Origin: Candidatus Bathyarchaeota archaeon
GTDB taxonomy: Archaea; Thermoproteota; Bathyarchaeia; TCS64
DNA: 9,701 nt
Assembly: GCA_013619005.1 (NCBI GenBank)
Contig: JABXKY010000345.1
Location: 1 to 9,701 of the forward strand
Direction of reading: 5' to 3'
A model generated the notes under the pieces. It did not search any database and was not told where the DNA came from. It saw only the letters and a program-made list of their open reading frames with translations. Each line of letters starts with the position of its first letter. The first letter of the stretch is position 1. This document shows positions 1-6,807 of this stretch, piece by piece. A program made the position numbers and the translations under genes.

Positions 1-1377
1 GTGCACGTCCTTGTAGCTGTCAGGGCTCTCCTCCTCGACGATCCTGCCACTGGCAGCCTTAACGATGATTCCCTTCTTCTTCAGATCACTGAGTATGTGC
101 CTTGCATCGAACTGGCGCCTCGCGCCCGCCCTGCTCATGACCCTTCCAGCCCCGTGGGCTGTGCTGGCGAAGCTGGCCTCCTCTCCCCTTTCGGTACCCT
201 TGAGCAAGTAACTTGCAGTTCCCATTGTCCCTACGAGTAGCACGGGCTGTCCTATCGCTTTATAGTCCTGCGGCAGGTCGTCCCTCCCAGGCCCAAAGGC
301 TCGGGCGGCGCCCTTCCTGTGAACCACTACCTTGACCCTCTTGCCGTCAACGGTGTGCTCCTCCTTTTTGGCGGTGTTGTGGGTCATGCCGTAGACCAAC
401 TCCATACCCATGTCCTCGGCGCTTCGCTTGAAGATGTGCTCAAACGCGATCCTGACCTGGTGCATTATTATGTGCCTGTTGATGAAAGCCCAGTTCACTG
501 CACAGCTCATGGCCTCATAGTAGTCCTGTGCCTCCCTGCTGTTCAGTGGCGCACACGCGAGCTCCCTCGCTGGGAGCCTGATCCTGTACTTCCTTGTGGC
601 CTCCTCCATGATCCTGATGTAATCAGTGGCAACCTGGTGGCCAAAACCCCTGCTTCCGGTATGGACCCAAACGACGACCTGATCAGGGTCAGTGATGCCA
701 TATACCTTTGCGGCCTTCGGGTCGAAGATCTTGTCCACCTTGGCTATCTCGAGGAAGTGATTTCCTGCCCCGAGGGTGCCCAGCTGGCTTGATCCCCTCT
801 TGAGGGCTCTGTGGCTCACCTTATCGGGGTTCGCCTCCTCCATGCCTCCGCCCTCCTCGCTGTGGCTAGCGTCCCTGTCCCAGCCGAAACCCTTGTCCAC
901 GGCCCATTGGATTCCCTCGCTGATGGCCCTCTCGAGCTCGCTGGTGCTCAGCCTGAGCTTGCTTCCTACGCCGACTCCGCATGGAACAAGCTTGAATATT
1001 TCATTGATGAGCTCCGTTTTCTTCTCATCAACTTCCTTGAACGTCAGGTCTGTCCGCATTAGCCTGACGCCGCAGTTGATGTCATAGCCTACCCCACCTG
1101 GAGTGATTATACCCTCGTCCATGGTGAAGGCGCCGACGCCTCCTATGGGGAAACCGTATCCCTGGTGGCCGTCGGGTAATGTTACGCTGTACTTTAGTAG
1201 TCCCGGGAGCTGCGTGATGTTGACCGCCTGGGTCAATGTGTCGTCCCGCATCATCGCGTCTAAGAGGTGGCGATCCGCGTAGATTCTCGCAGGTACCCGC
1301 ATGTGCCTATTATATGCCGTGGGCACCTCCCAGATATTATCCGATATTTTATCCAATGGAAATTGCATCGTTCTCAT
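1..1377 (-). CDS. rtcB: RNA-splicing ligase RtcB (3' end cut by window edge)
   Basis: RtcB is a GTP- and Mn2+-dependent ligase that joins 2',3'-cyclic-phosphate and 5'-OH RNA ends, chiefly spliced tRNA halves and broken RNA. The reverse frame is open from an ATG at 1377 to position 1 (459 codons). Visible motifs in order are PDGHQGYGFPIGG (about 68-80), GYDINCGVRL with likely Mn ligands D99 and C102, LGTLGAGNHFLEI, HTGSRGFGHQ, HNTAKKEEH (metal His), HRKGAARAFGPG, and HGAGR with H408. H408 corresponds to the guanylylated His404 of the Pyrococcus enzyme, an offset of 4. Archaeal RtcB is about 481-485 residues, so about 26 C-terminal codons lie outside the window. A second in-frame ATG at 1368 is an alternative start. 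No Shine-Dalgarno is visible upstream; a TATA-like CTTATTAG about 24 nt before the ATG suggests a leaderless transcript. It is divergent from a winged-helix gene. Confidence 0.96.
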   Translation of the reverse strand, partial: MRTMQFPLDKISDNIWEVPTAYNRHMRVPARIYADRHLLDAMMRDDTLTQAVNITQLPGLLKYSVTLPDGHQGYGFPIGGVGAFTMDEGIITPGGVGYDINCGVRLMRTDLTFKEVDEKKTELINEIFKLVPCGVGVGSKLRLSTSELERAISEGIQWAVDKGFGWDRDASHSEEGGGMEEANPDKVSHRALKRGSSQLGTLGAGNHFLEIAKVDKIFDPKAAKVYGITDPDQVVVWVHTGSRGFGHQVATDYIRIMEEATRKYRIRLPARELACAPLNSREAQDYYEAMSCAVNWAFINRHIIMHQVRIAFEHIFKRSAEDMGMELVYGMTHNTAKKEEHTVDGKRVKVVVHRKGAARAFGPGRDDLPQDYKAIGQPVLLVGTMGTASYLLKGTERGEEASFASTAHGAGRVMSRAGARRQFDARHILSDLKKKGIIVKAASGRIVEEESPDSYKDVH

Positions 1378-1428
1378 CTTTTTTGGATAAGGTAAACTAA
1401 TAAGGGTTTATTGGTGTCTACACCAATA
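1378..1428. promoter_or_regulatory. Divergent promoter region between rtcB and the winged-helix gene
   Basis: This 51-bp gap must hold the promoters of both divergent genes. A nearly symmetrical AT-rich element CTAATAAG (1397-1404) can be read as a TATA-like box in either direction. Its centre lies about 24 bp from the rtcB ATG and about 28 bp from the regulator ATG, as expected for leaderless archaeal transcripts. It is flanked by TAAAC (1393-1397) and GTTTA (1406-1410), a short inverted repeat. Neither gene has a clear Shine-Dalgarno sequence here. The promoter assignment is inferred from position and composition. Confidence 0.5.
1411..1426. promoter_or_regulatory. Perfect inverted repeat, candidate operator
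   Basis: The sequence TTGGTGT-CT-ACACCAA has two 7-nt arms that are exact reverse complements around a 2-nt centre. It lies between the TATA-like element and the ATG at 1429, over the expected transcription start of the winged-helix gene. A homodimeric winged-helix protein could bind it, so autoregulation is a natural guess. Control of rtcB from the same site is possible. Binding is not shown by the sequence. Confidence 0.45.
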
Positions 1429-1893
1429 ATGGACTGGAAGGTTGTCAAGAGCATCCCTTTGACACAGGTGCAGACAAGGATAGGGGTACTCATGGAGAAA
1501 TACGGCAGCCTCAGCCTGATGCACGAGGAGTTCGCCAAGGGCAGGATGCCTCCAGGAGTCTTTGATGAGTACATCGAGTGGACTAGCATGGACCACGCAT
1601 TGAGGGCATACCAGGAAGGAGAGGATTTCGAGTACCTGGCCGAGGAGGACATGTCATTAGACTCAAAGCAGTACGAGAAACTTACTCCCAGGCGACTGGA
1701 GCTTCTTGACTGCCTGGGCAAAGGATTATACAGGAGCATCAACGAGCTCGCAGAGATAGTGGGCCGAGATGTCAAGAACGTCCACACCGACCTCAAGATT
1801 CTCGAGGAGCTTGGGTTCATTGCACTGACCCGTGAGGGCAGGAGACTGGTCCCAGAGCTCATCGTCTACGAGATAAACATCCAGTTCGGATGA
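1429..1893 (+). CDS. Winged-helix DNA-binding protein, HVO_A0114-like
   Basis: Predicted transcriptional regulator of about 154 residues. The C-terminal half (about 85-154) reads as a winged helix: LTPRRLELLDCLGKG, then the helix SINELAEIVGRD, the probable recognition helix VKNVHTDLKILEELGFI, and a wing ending in VPELIVYEINIQF. This layout matches the haloarchaeal HVO_A0114 family. The N-terminal 80 or so residues are charged, with no recognised domain, metal-site cysteines or membrane segment; they might be for dimerisation or sensing. The frame also opens at TTG 1411 and GTG 1414, but those would translate the inverted repeat at 1411-1426, so ATG 1429 is preferred. The gene is divergent from rtcB, suggesting, by position only, a role in RNA-repair control or autoregulation. 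The regulated target is unknown. Confidence 0.8.
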   Translation: MDWKVVKSIPLTQVQTRIGVLMEKYGSLSLMHEEFAKGRMPPGVFDEYIEWTSMDHALRAYQEGEDFEYLAEEDMSLDSKQYEKLTPRRLELLDCLGKGLYRSINELAEIVGRDVKNVHTDLKILEELGFIALTREGRRLVPELIVYEINIQFG

Positions 1894-1896
1894 CTC

Positions 1897-1910
1897 TATA
1901 ACATTATATT
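1897..1910 (+). promoter_or_regulatory. TATA-like element for the amidohydrolase gene
   Basis: The AT-only run TATA followed by an ATTATATT box (1903-1910), broken by a single C, sits about 33 bp before the ATG at 1940, inside the 46-bp gap after the winged-helix gene. This fits an archaeal TATA box for a short-leader or leaderless mRNA. There is no strong Shine-Dalgarno before 1940. An out-of-frame ATG at 1929 reads only two codons (Met-Gly) before a stop. Confidence 0.45.
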
Positions 1911-1939
1911 CCTTCTCACGGGATACTCATGGGATAATT

Positions 1940-3577
1940 ATGTCTGCACCAAAGCCATGCTTGGCTGACCTTGCACTCATTAACGGCAAGATCATCACAG
2001 TAGACGAGAAATTCAGTTTCGCCGAGGCAGTGTCCGTCAAGAACGGCAGGATACATGCAGTCGGTACCACCGAGGAGGTCATGAAACTCACCGGCCCAGA
2101 GACCAAGATTGTGGACCTAAAGGGCAGGACCGTAATGCCAGGGCTCTACGACAGCCACCTACATGTGGTTGGAACGGGCTCTGCGATTCAAATCATCAAC
2201 TGCAGGACTCCCCCCATGATGAGCATCGAGGACCTGAAAAACGCCGTTGCCGAGAAGGTAAAGGAAGTCAAGCCAGGTGAATGGATTCTAGGAAGAGGCT
2301 GGGACCAGGTAAAACTCGCGGAGCAGAGGAACCCATCAAGGTATGACTTCGATGAGGTGTCCCCAGATAACCCAGTGGTCCTTACAAGGACATGCGGTCA
2401 CCTGATTGTGGCAAACAGCAAGGCGCTGGAGATAGGCGGAGTAAGCAAGGACACGCCACAACCATTGGGGGGCGTCATCGTAAAGGACGAAAACGGTGAG
2501 CCAACAGGGATGCTTGAAGAGGGCCCAGCCATGAACCTTGTAAGAAACCAGATCCCTCAAGAGGGGGTCGAGGATTACATGGGTCAGATAAAGACCGCTT
2601 GCGAGGCTTTCAACGCCGTGGGCATCACCAGCGTCATTGACGCGGGGAATACGTCAGACCATATGGCCGCATATCAGCGGCTCAAAGAGAATGGGGAGCT
2701 AACCGTCAGGACCAACATGATGCTGGCCGCTATCCAGAAAAGCGAGCCAATCGAGGACAGTGTAAAGAGAATCAACGAGTTCCCCATGCTCTCCGGATAC
2801 GGTGATGAGCTGCTCAAGTTCCAGGGCTTAAAGATACTAATCGATGGAGGAGTCGGCGGAAGAACCGCCCTCCTTCGGGAACACTACGAGAACGACCCAG
2901 AGGATTACGGTGTCCTAACCGTCCCAGTTGAGAACCTGCAGAAACTGGTGGATGCAGGTAATATGCGTGGGATGCTCTGTGGTATCCACTGCGCGGGTGG
3001 AGCCGCCATGGATATCGTCATTGATGCGTTCAAGAAGACAAACAAAGTGAAGCCCATCAAGGGACGCAGGTTCTACCTGATCCACGCGTACCAGCCAACA
3101 GAGCAGAACTTCAAAGACTGTAGGGACATGGGGATCATGGTCGCAAGCCAGCCTAGCTTCCTCTACTACTTGGGGGACAGTTATTATGGCAACGTTGGAC
3201 CTGAGAGGAGTAAGTGGCTCAAGCCTCACCGTGCGTGGCTTGACGAGGGCATCATGTGCGCAGCTGGAACCGACAGCCCCGTCACCCCGTATCCACCATT
3301 TGTGAGCCTCTGGACCAGCATAGCGAGGCGGACCGAGATCAACGATACCCAGATGGGGACCGAGCAGAAGGTTACGAGGAAGGAAGCCATTAAGATGTAC
3401 ACCCTGAACGGAGCCTACCTGACCTTCGAGGAGGACATCAAGGGAAGCATCGAACCGGGCAAGCTGGCCGATATGATCATCATCGACAGGGATGTAATGA
3501 CCTGCCCAGAGGACGATGTCAAGGACACAAAGGTCCTGACCACTTATCTAGGCGGAAAAGTGGTATTCGAGGCTTAA
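1940..3577 (+). CDS. Metal-dependent amidohydrolase, YtcJ-like (Amidohydro_3)
   Basis: This 545-residue protein is a cytosolic amidohydrolase-superfamily hydrolase of the YtcJ group (COG1574), whose members cleave amide or formamide-type C-N bonds. The N-terminal beta-sandwich strand LALINGKIITVD leads into GRTVMPGLYDSHLH, with metal ligands H73 and H75. Then come TCGHLIVANSKALE (151-163), KILIDGGVGGRTALL with K298 as likely bridging lysine, H350 in GIHCAGGAA, H382 in LIHAYQ, and the catalytic Asp D445 in GTDSPV. The C-terminus KGSIEPGKLADMIIID is the usual return strand. Two family motifs are altered: HxxGDxA lacks its Asp (HCAGGAA) and EHAQ reads IHAYQ. There is no signal peptide, and length is normal for the family. 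The substrate cannot be named. The gene converges on a nitrilase-type amidase 7 bp away, which may be coincidence or related nitrogen metabolism. Confidence 0.9.
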   Translation: MSAPKPCLADLALINGKIITVDEKFSFAEAVSVKNGRIHAVGTTEEVMKLTGPETKIVDLKGRTVMPGLYDSHLHVVGTGSAIQIINCRTPPMMSIEDLKNAVAEKVKEVKPGEWILGRGWDQVKLAEQRNPSRYDFDEVSPDNPVVLTRTCGHLIVANSKALEIGGVSKDTPQPLGGVIVKDENGEPTGMLEEGPAMNLVRNQIPQEGVEDYMGQIKTACEAFNAVGITSVIDAGNTSDHMAAYQRLKENGELTVRTNMMLAAIQKSEPIEDSVKRINEFPMLSGYGDELLKFQGLKILIDGGVGGRTALLREHYENDPEDYGVLTVPVENLQKLVDAGNMRGMLCGIHCAGGAAMDIVIDAFKKTNKVKPIKGRRFYLIHAYQPTEQNFKDCRDMGIMVASQPSFLYYLGDSYYGNVGPERSKWLKPHRAWLDEGIMCAAGTDSPVTPYPPFVSLWTSIARRTEINDTQMGTEQKVTRKEAIKMYTLNGAYLTFEEDIKGSIEPGKLADMIIIDRDVMTCPEDDVKDTKVLTTYLGGKVVFEA

Positions 3578-3584
3578 CGCCTCA

Positions 3585-4559
3585 TTATTCTTTGTAAAAC
3601 TCTGGTCTAGGCGCCCATTTGGGGTAATCCTTGCCATTCACAAGAGGTTTGTTAACTGGCCACATGGGCTTATTTAGATACGTATAACACTCTGTCCTCA
3701 ACTGCTGCACCATGTTGTGGAGCTGTGTCTTGTTCCTGTACTCCCTCATCGCGCTTATGTCGATGGTTGCGCCAAGGGTCATGGGGGCGCATTTTGCTCC
3801 TTTGGCGAGTGTCCTGCCCAAGTAATCAACGATCATGCTATTCCCGTACTTGGCGCTGTTACAGTTGATGCCGTAGACCATGTTCTCTATAGACCTCATC
3901 TTGTTGACTATGGTGTACCAGTCATATGGCTCATAGTTCATGTGCTGGGGGTAAGGCGGGAAAATAGTGGGCTTTATGAGCACCTCGGCTCCGTTAAACG
4001 TTAGTTGCCTTGCAACTTCAGGGAAGAATTGGTCGTAGCACACCATACATGCAAGGTTACCTAGCTCTGTTTCCACCACTGGGAACAAAGGATCCTCGTA
4101 GATGTCCAACAAGTCATGGGGAGAGGTTGATACCTCCAACGGGACCCACGGGTTAATCTTCCTGTACTTGAGGATAATTTTACCCTTTGGATTCATGATA
4201 AACGCCGTGTTCAAAAAGTAACCCGGGTATTTCGGATCCTTTTCATGGATGGACATGGAAACATACGTGTTGTACTTTTTCGCCATCTCCGCTATCCTAT
4301 CGGTCTCGGGCCCAGGTACCTCTACCGCTGACACTACCCTTTCAGCCTGCGGCGCCTCCTTCTCGTTAAACTCATGCCTCAGAATATTCTCTGGGCACAC
4401 AACTAGCTTAACAGGGTCTATCACGTCCCATGTCTCAAGGCTCTCGAAGCTTCCCAGCAACCGCTTGAGGTTTGCTTCCTTACGCTCATAGACATTGGGG
4501 ATATCCTCTGGGTCTATCCTCCGCATCTGGATAATAGCCGCGGTATATCTTCCAACCAT
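3585..4559 (-). CDS. Carbon-nitrogen hydrolase (nitrilase superfamily amidase)
   Basis: A 324-residue nitrilase-superfamily enzyme, which hydrolyses non-peptide C-N bonds through a Glu-Lys-Cys triad and a thioester intermediate. The triad is visible: E57 in VVCPENIL, K134 in YRKINPW, and C174 in CMVCYDQFFPE. The strand order YTAAIIQMRR, LNTAFIMNPKGKIILKYRK, GNLACMVCYDQFFPEVARQL, GAEVLIKPT and NSMIVDYLGRTLA follows the fold. The C-terminal 60 or so residues (from about YRNKTQLHNMVQQL) form an extension resembling aliphatic amidase or formamidase-like members more than the shorter omega-amidases. True nitrilase, carbamoylase or amidase activity cannot be told apart here. The ATG at 4559 is preceded by a weak AAGGAATGA that could be a Shine-Dalgarno sequence. 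The gene is leftward, downstream of msrA after a 198-bp gap, so it is probably transcribed alone. Confidence 0.9.
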   Translation of the reverse strand: MVGRYTAAIIQMRRIDPEDIPNVYERKEANLKRLLGSFESLETWDVIDPVKLVVCPENILRHEFNEKEAPQAERVVSAVEVPGPETDRIAEMAKKYNTYVSMSIHEKDPKYPGYFLNTAFIMNPKGKIILKYRKINPWVPLEVSTSPHDLLDIYEDPLFPVVETELGNLACMVCYDQFFPEVARQLTFNGAEVLIKPTIFPPYPQHMNYEPYDWYTIVNKMRSIENMVYGINCNSAKYGNSMIVDYLGRTLAKGAKCAPMTLGATIDISAMREYRNKTQLHNMVQQLRTECYTYLNKPMWPVNKPLVNGKDYPKWAPRPEFYKE

Positions 4560-4757
4560 GTACTTTCATTCCTTTTTGATGTTATGAAACCTCTGCTGAT
4601 CGCCGCAGGTTATCTCAGTGAACAAGCTTGAAATCGCGCTAGGTAATTAAATGGAACGGCATAAATGGGGCATTTTAACAGCCTTCTGTTCTAAATCTTG
4701 ATTCTCCTTGCCCTAAACGATTATTCAGACAAATTTCCTCTTGTTTCTAAGTCGCAG
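4560..4757. promoter_or_regulatory. Non-coding gap with probable nitrilase-gene promoter
   Basis: This 198-bp stretch holds the 3' flank of msrA and the 5' flank of the nitrilase gene. No tRNA-like fold or plausible small gene was seen; the longest open reading stretches are tiny. On the minus strand TTTAATTA (plus 4644-4651), followed by CC, is the best TATA-like box and would give a leader of roughly 60 nt. A second AT-rich box, CATTTATG, lies just upstream of it. No run of five or more T follows the msrA stop, so its termination site is unclear. Confidence 0.35.
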
Positions 4758-5288
4758 TCATGATTTGATCCGATCATTGAACTCTTTCTCGACTTTTCTG
4801 AGTTTTGGCTCAATTACGAACTTGCAGTAACCTTGATTCTGATTCCTGTTGTAATAGTTTGTATGGTAATCCTCGGCCTCAAAGAACTCAACAAAAGGCT
4901 CAAGCTGAGTTACAATAGGTAGGTTGAACACGTTAGTATCCTCCATCTCTGCAATAATCCCCTCTGCAACCTTCCTCTGGTCCTCGTCATGGTAATAGAT
5001 AACTGATCTATACTGGGTTCCCATGTCCGCGCCCTGTCTGTTTAATGAGGTTGGGTCGTGCATGGTGAAGAAGATCTCTAGAATTTCCCTGTACGTGATT
5101 TTCTCGGAATCATATGATACCTGAATGACTTCTGCATGGCCAGTTGTACCTGAAACTACCTGCTGATAGGAGGGATTTTTTACTTGTCCACCGGAGTATC
5201 CTGGAACTACTTTATTCACGCCCTCTATCTCAAGAAAAACGGCCTCGGTACACCAGAAACATCCTCCCCCGAGAGTTGCTAACCCCAA
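4758..5288 (-). CDS. msrA: Peptide-methionine (S)-S-oxide reductase MsrA
   Basis: MsrA reduces the S-epimer of methionine sulfoxide in oxidised proteins and free methionine, using thioredoxin-type donors. The protein is 176 residues, the normal length. The catalytic motif GCFWC is at 9-13 with C10 the nucleophile. E53 in GHAEV, GADMGTQYRS (87-95) and YHTNYYNRNQNQGYC follow, with C155 the likely resolving cysteine. The start is a TTG at 5288, chosen because a strong Shine-Dalgarno GGAGGT lies 7 nt upstream and the motif then begins at the usual distance from the N-terminus; there is no ATG at the N-terminus. There is no fused MsrB domain and no signal peptide, so it acts in the cytosol. It is divergent from the DNA glycosylase gene across 88 bp. 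Confidence 0.95.
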   Translation of the reverse strand: MGLATLGGGCFWCTEAVFLEIEGVNKVVPGYSGGQVKNPSYQQVVSGTTGHAEVIQVSYDSEKITYREILEIFFTMHDPTSLNRQGADMGTQYRSVIYYHDEDQRKVAEGIIAEMEDTNVFNLPIVTQLEPFVEFFEAEDYHTNYYNRNQNQGYCKFVIEPKLRKVEKEFNDRIKS

Positions 5289-5376
5289 AAATATTACCTC
5301 CGATTGATGTTGGGAAACGGCGCTGTATAATCCTGCTCATAAAATCCATAAGTGGCGTGTGTTGCATTGTTTGTTC
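5289..5376. promoter_or_regulatory. Divergent promoter region, msrA and DNA glycosylase
   Basis: The 88-bp gap contains two AT-rich boxes usable in both directions: TATAAT near 5325 and ATAAAATCCATAA near 5339-5351. For the rightward gene the second is about 25-38 bp before ATG 5377, fitting a short leader. For msrA the leftward leader carries GGAGGT just before its TTG. No long inverted repeat was found. The promoter calls are positional inferences. Confidence 0.4.
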
Positions 5377-5832
5377 ATGAGGATCTGGTCTCTCCACCCG
5401 TCATACCTTGACTGGATGGGGCTTGGAGCGCAGTGGCGTGAAGGCCTTCTCGCCCAGAAAGTGGCGGAAGGAAAGACGAAGGGCTGGAGAAACCATCCAC
5501 AGCTTGATAGGTTCAATTACCACTCCAAACCCATGGAGGCTGTGGGTTTCTACCTCAAGGAGCTTCACGTGGAGAGCCTCAAACGGGGTTACAAGTACAA
5601 CTACTCTAAAATTCTATTTCCCGATGCAGTTGTTGATCTCATCGATCTTACTTTTGGCCAGTTACAGTACGAATTTAACCTACTCCAAGGGCGTCTTAAG
5701 GTTCGTTCCCCAGAAAAATACGAGGAAAACAAGGGGATCAAAGAGCTACAAGCCCACACGCTGTTCAACGTAGTTCCTGGGCTTCCAGAGAAATGGGAAA
5801 AATCTTATTGGGTTAAAAAAGGGAACGTTTAG
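5377..5832 (+). CDS. Pyrimidine dimer DNA glycosylase (T4 endonuclease V family)
   Basis: A 151-residue protein resembling the Pyr_excise family, which cuts the glycosyl bond of UV-induced pyrimidine dimers and nicks the abasic site by beta-elimination. The N-terminal block MRIWSLHPSYLD, then WREGLLAQKVAEGKTKGWRNHPQLDRF, is the family signature. E22 in WRE aligns with catalytic Glu23 of T4 endonuclease V. FYLKELHVESLKRGYKYN is the next conserved helix. The frame extends upstream to TTG 5359, but the fold uses the N-terminal alpha-amine as nucleophile and the MRIWSL block aligns with the mature T4 N-terminus, so ATG 5377 is chosen. Its stop overlaps the porB stop by 4 nt, tail to tail. The residues after about 85 are poorly conserved. 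Activity is inferred from family similarity. Confidence 0.85.
   Translation: MRIWSLHPSYLDWMGLGAQWREGLLAQKVAEGKTKGWRNHPQLDRFNYHSKPMEAVGFYLKELHVESLKRGYKYNYSKILFPDAVVDLIDLTFGQLQYEFNLLQGRLKVRSPEKYEENKGIKELQAHTLFNVVPGLPEKWEKSYWVKKGNV
5815..5820 (-). terminator. T6 tract after porB, candidate por operon terminator
   Basis: On the minus strand six consecutive T residues begin 8 nt after the porB stop codon. Archaeal RNA polymerase terminates at T-rich tracts without needing a hairpin, so this is a candidate end for the por transcript. The tract lies within the last codons of the convergent glycosylase gene, so it is also coding sequence on the other strand. Confidence 0.35.
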
Positions 5833-6806
5833 AGGCCGCACTTTTCAAGGAGGAGCTGCCACCTATGGTCAACTCCATCCTGGATGGCCTCTAGGAGTTC
5901 TTTATTCTCCTTAGGCCTGAAAAGGTGTCTAAACCTGCCCTGTCCTTTAAGGTACTCCTCGACTGGTTTCTTGGACTCTGGCCGTCTAGCGATCGCTGCG
6001 CTCGGTCCGCTCAGCTTATACACCGGCCTACCGTCGATCCTCTCCACATCGTAAATAGGGAAGACGCATGTCTGTGTTGCCAGCCTCGCCAGTGAAACGC
6101 TCTCGGACGTGTCGTACCGCCATCCCCTAGTGCATGGGATGAACGCGTGCAGGAACTTGGGGCCATCAGTATTGAAGGCCTTTCTGCACTTGTCCAGAAC
6201 GTCCTGTGGGTAAGCGGGACTCATTGTAGCGAGGTACGGGATTTCGTGCGCAATCATGATCTCATCGATGGGCTTCTTCCACTCCGCCTTACCGGGGATG
6301 ACGCTCCCTGCCGGGCTTGTCGTGGTTGACGCTGCAAAGGGTGTTCCGCCGCTGCGCTGTATGCCCGTGTTCATGTATGCCTCATTGTCCATCAGGACGT
6401 AGGTTAAGTGGTGTCCACGCTCAAAGGCACCTGAAATGGCCTGGAAGCCGATATCATAGGTTGCGCCGTCTCCTCCGAAGGCGATGACGTTGAGCTTCTC
6501 ATACTTTGCCAGTGGACCCTTGCCGCTACGCCTCTGGGCCTTCCACGTCGCCTCGATTCCGCTGGCGTTCGCCGCGGCGTTCTCGAAGGCGTTGTGCAGC
6601 CATGGAACGTTCCAGCTGGTGAACGGGAAGATGGTAGTCGCTACCTCCAGGCATCCCGTGGCGTTTGTGACGATGGTCGGGGTATCGGCCGCCGCCTTCA
6701 TTATTAGCCTGCCGACGATGGGGTGCGCGCATCCCGCGCATAGCCTGTGGCCGCTCATCAAAGTGTCCTTGATGTAGGCAGCGTCTTTTAGTGTAAGTCT
6801 CTCCAT
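5829..6806 (-). CDS. porB: Pyruvate:ferredoxin oxidoreductase, beta subunit PorB
   Basis: PorB is the thiamine-diphosphate subunit of pyruvate:ferredoxin oxidoreductase, which converts pyruvate and CoA to acetyl-CoA and CO2 and reduces ferredoxin. Counting from the ATG at 6806 (325 residues), cysteines C23 and C26 (LCAGCAHP), C52 (NATGC) and C225 (IPCTRGW) match the four ligands of the proximal 4Fe-4S cluster. GGDGATYDIG through MDNEAYMNTG is the TPP/Mg2+ motif. Then come GGTPFAASTTTSPAG and the C-terminal PEEYL-like helix region. The ATG at 6806 comes 1 nt after the porA TAA and has GAGGTG 5-7 nt upstream. A GTG at 6815 would add three residues and overlap porA, and is less likely. Closely related 2-oxoisovalerate or other 2-oxoacid oxidoreductases cannot be fully excluded. 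Confidence 0.92.
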   Translation of the reverse strand: MERLTLKDAAYIKDTLMSGHRLCAGCAHPIVGRLIMKAAADTPTIVTNATGCLEVATTIFPFTSWNVPWLHNAFENAAANASGIEATWKAQRRSGKGPLAKYEKLNVIAFGGDGATYDIGFQAISGAFERGHHLTYVLMDNEAYMNTGIQRSGGTPFAASTTTSPAGSVIPGKAEWKKPIDEIMIAHEIPYLATMSPAYPQDVLDKCRKAFNTDGPKFLHAFIPCTRGWRYDTSESVSLARLATQTCVFPIYDVERIDGRPVYKLSGPSAAIARRPESKKPVEEYLKGQGRFRHLFRPKENKELLEAIQDGVDHRWQLLLEKCGL

Positions 6807-6807
6807 C

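Noticed and set aside
1..1087. Rightward open frames (1-240, 319-792, 776-1087, 811-1062)
   Set aside because: They lie antisense to rtcB, whose conserved motifs fill the reverse frame. Their translations show no recognisable domains.
1374..1862. Leftward 162-codon open frame opposite the winged-helix gene
   Set aside because: The plus strand has clear winged-helix motifs. The reverse translation is serine-rich, low-complexity shadow sequence.
2336..3229. Leftward open frames inside the amidohydrolase gene (2336-2560, 2915-3229)
   Set aside because: They are shadows of a strongly conserved coding frame and have no motifs or ribosome binding sites.
4560..4757. Possible small RNA or tRNA in the msrA-nitrilase gap
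   Set aside because: No cloverleaf, conserved T-loop or stable long hairpin was seen. Only promoter-like AT boxes are supportable.
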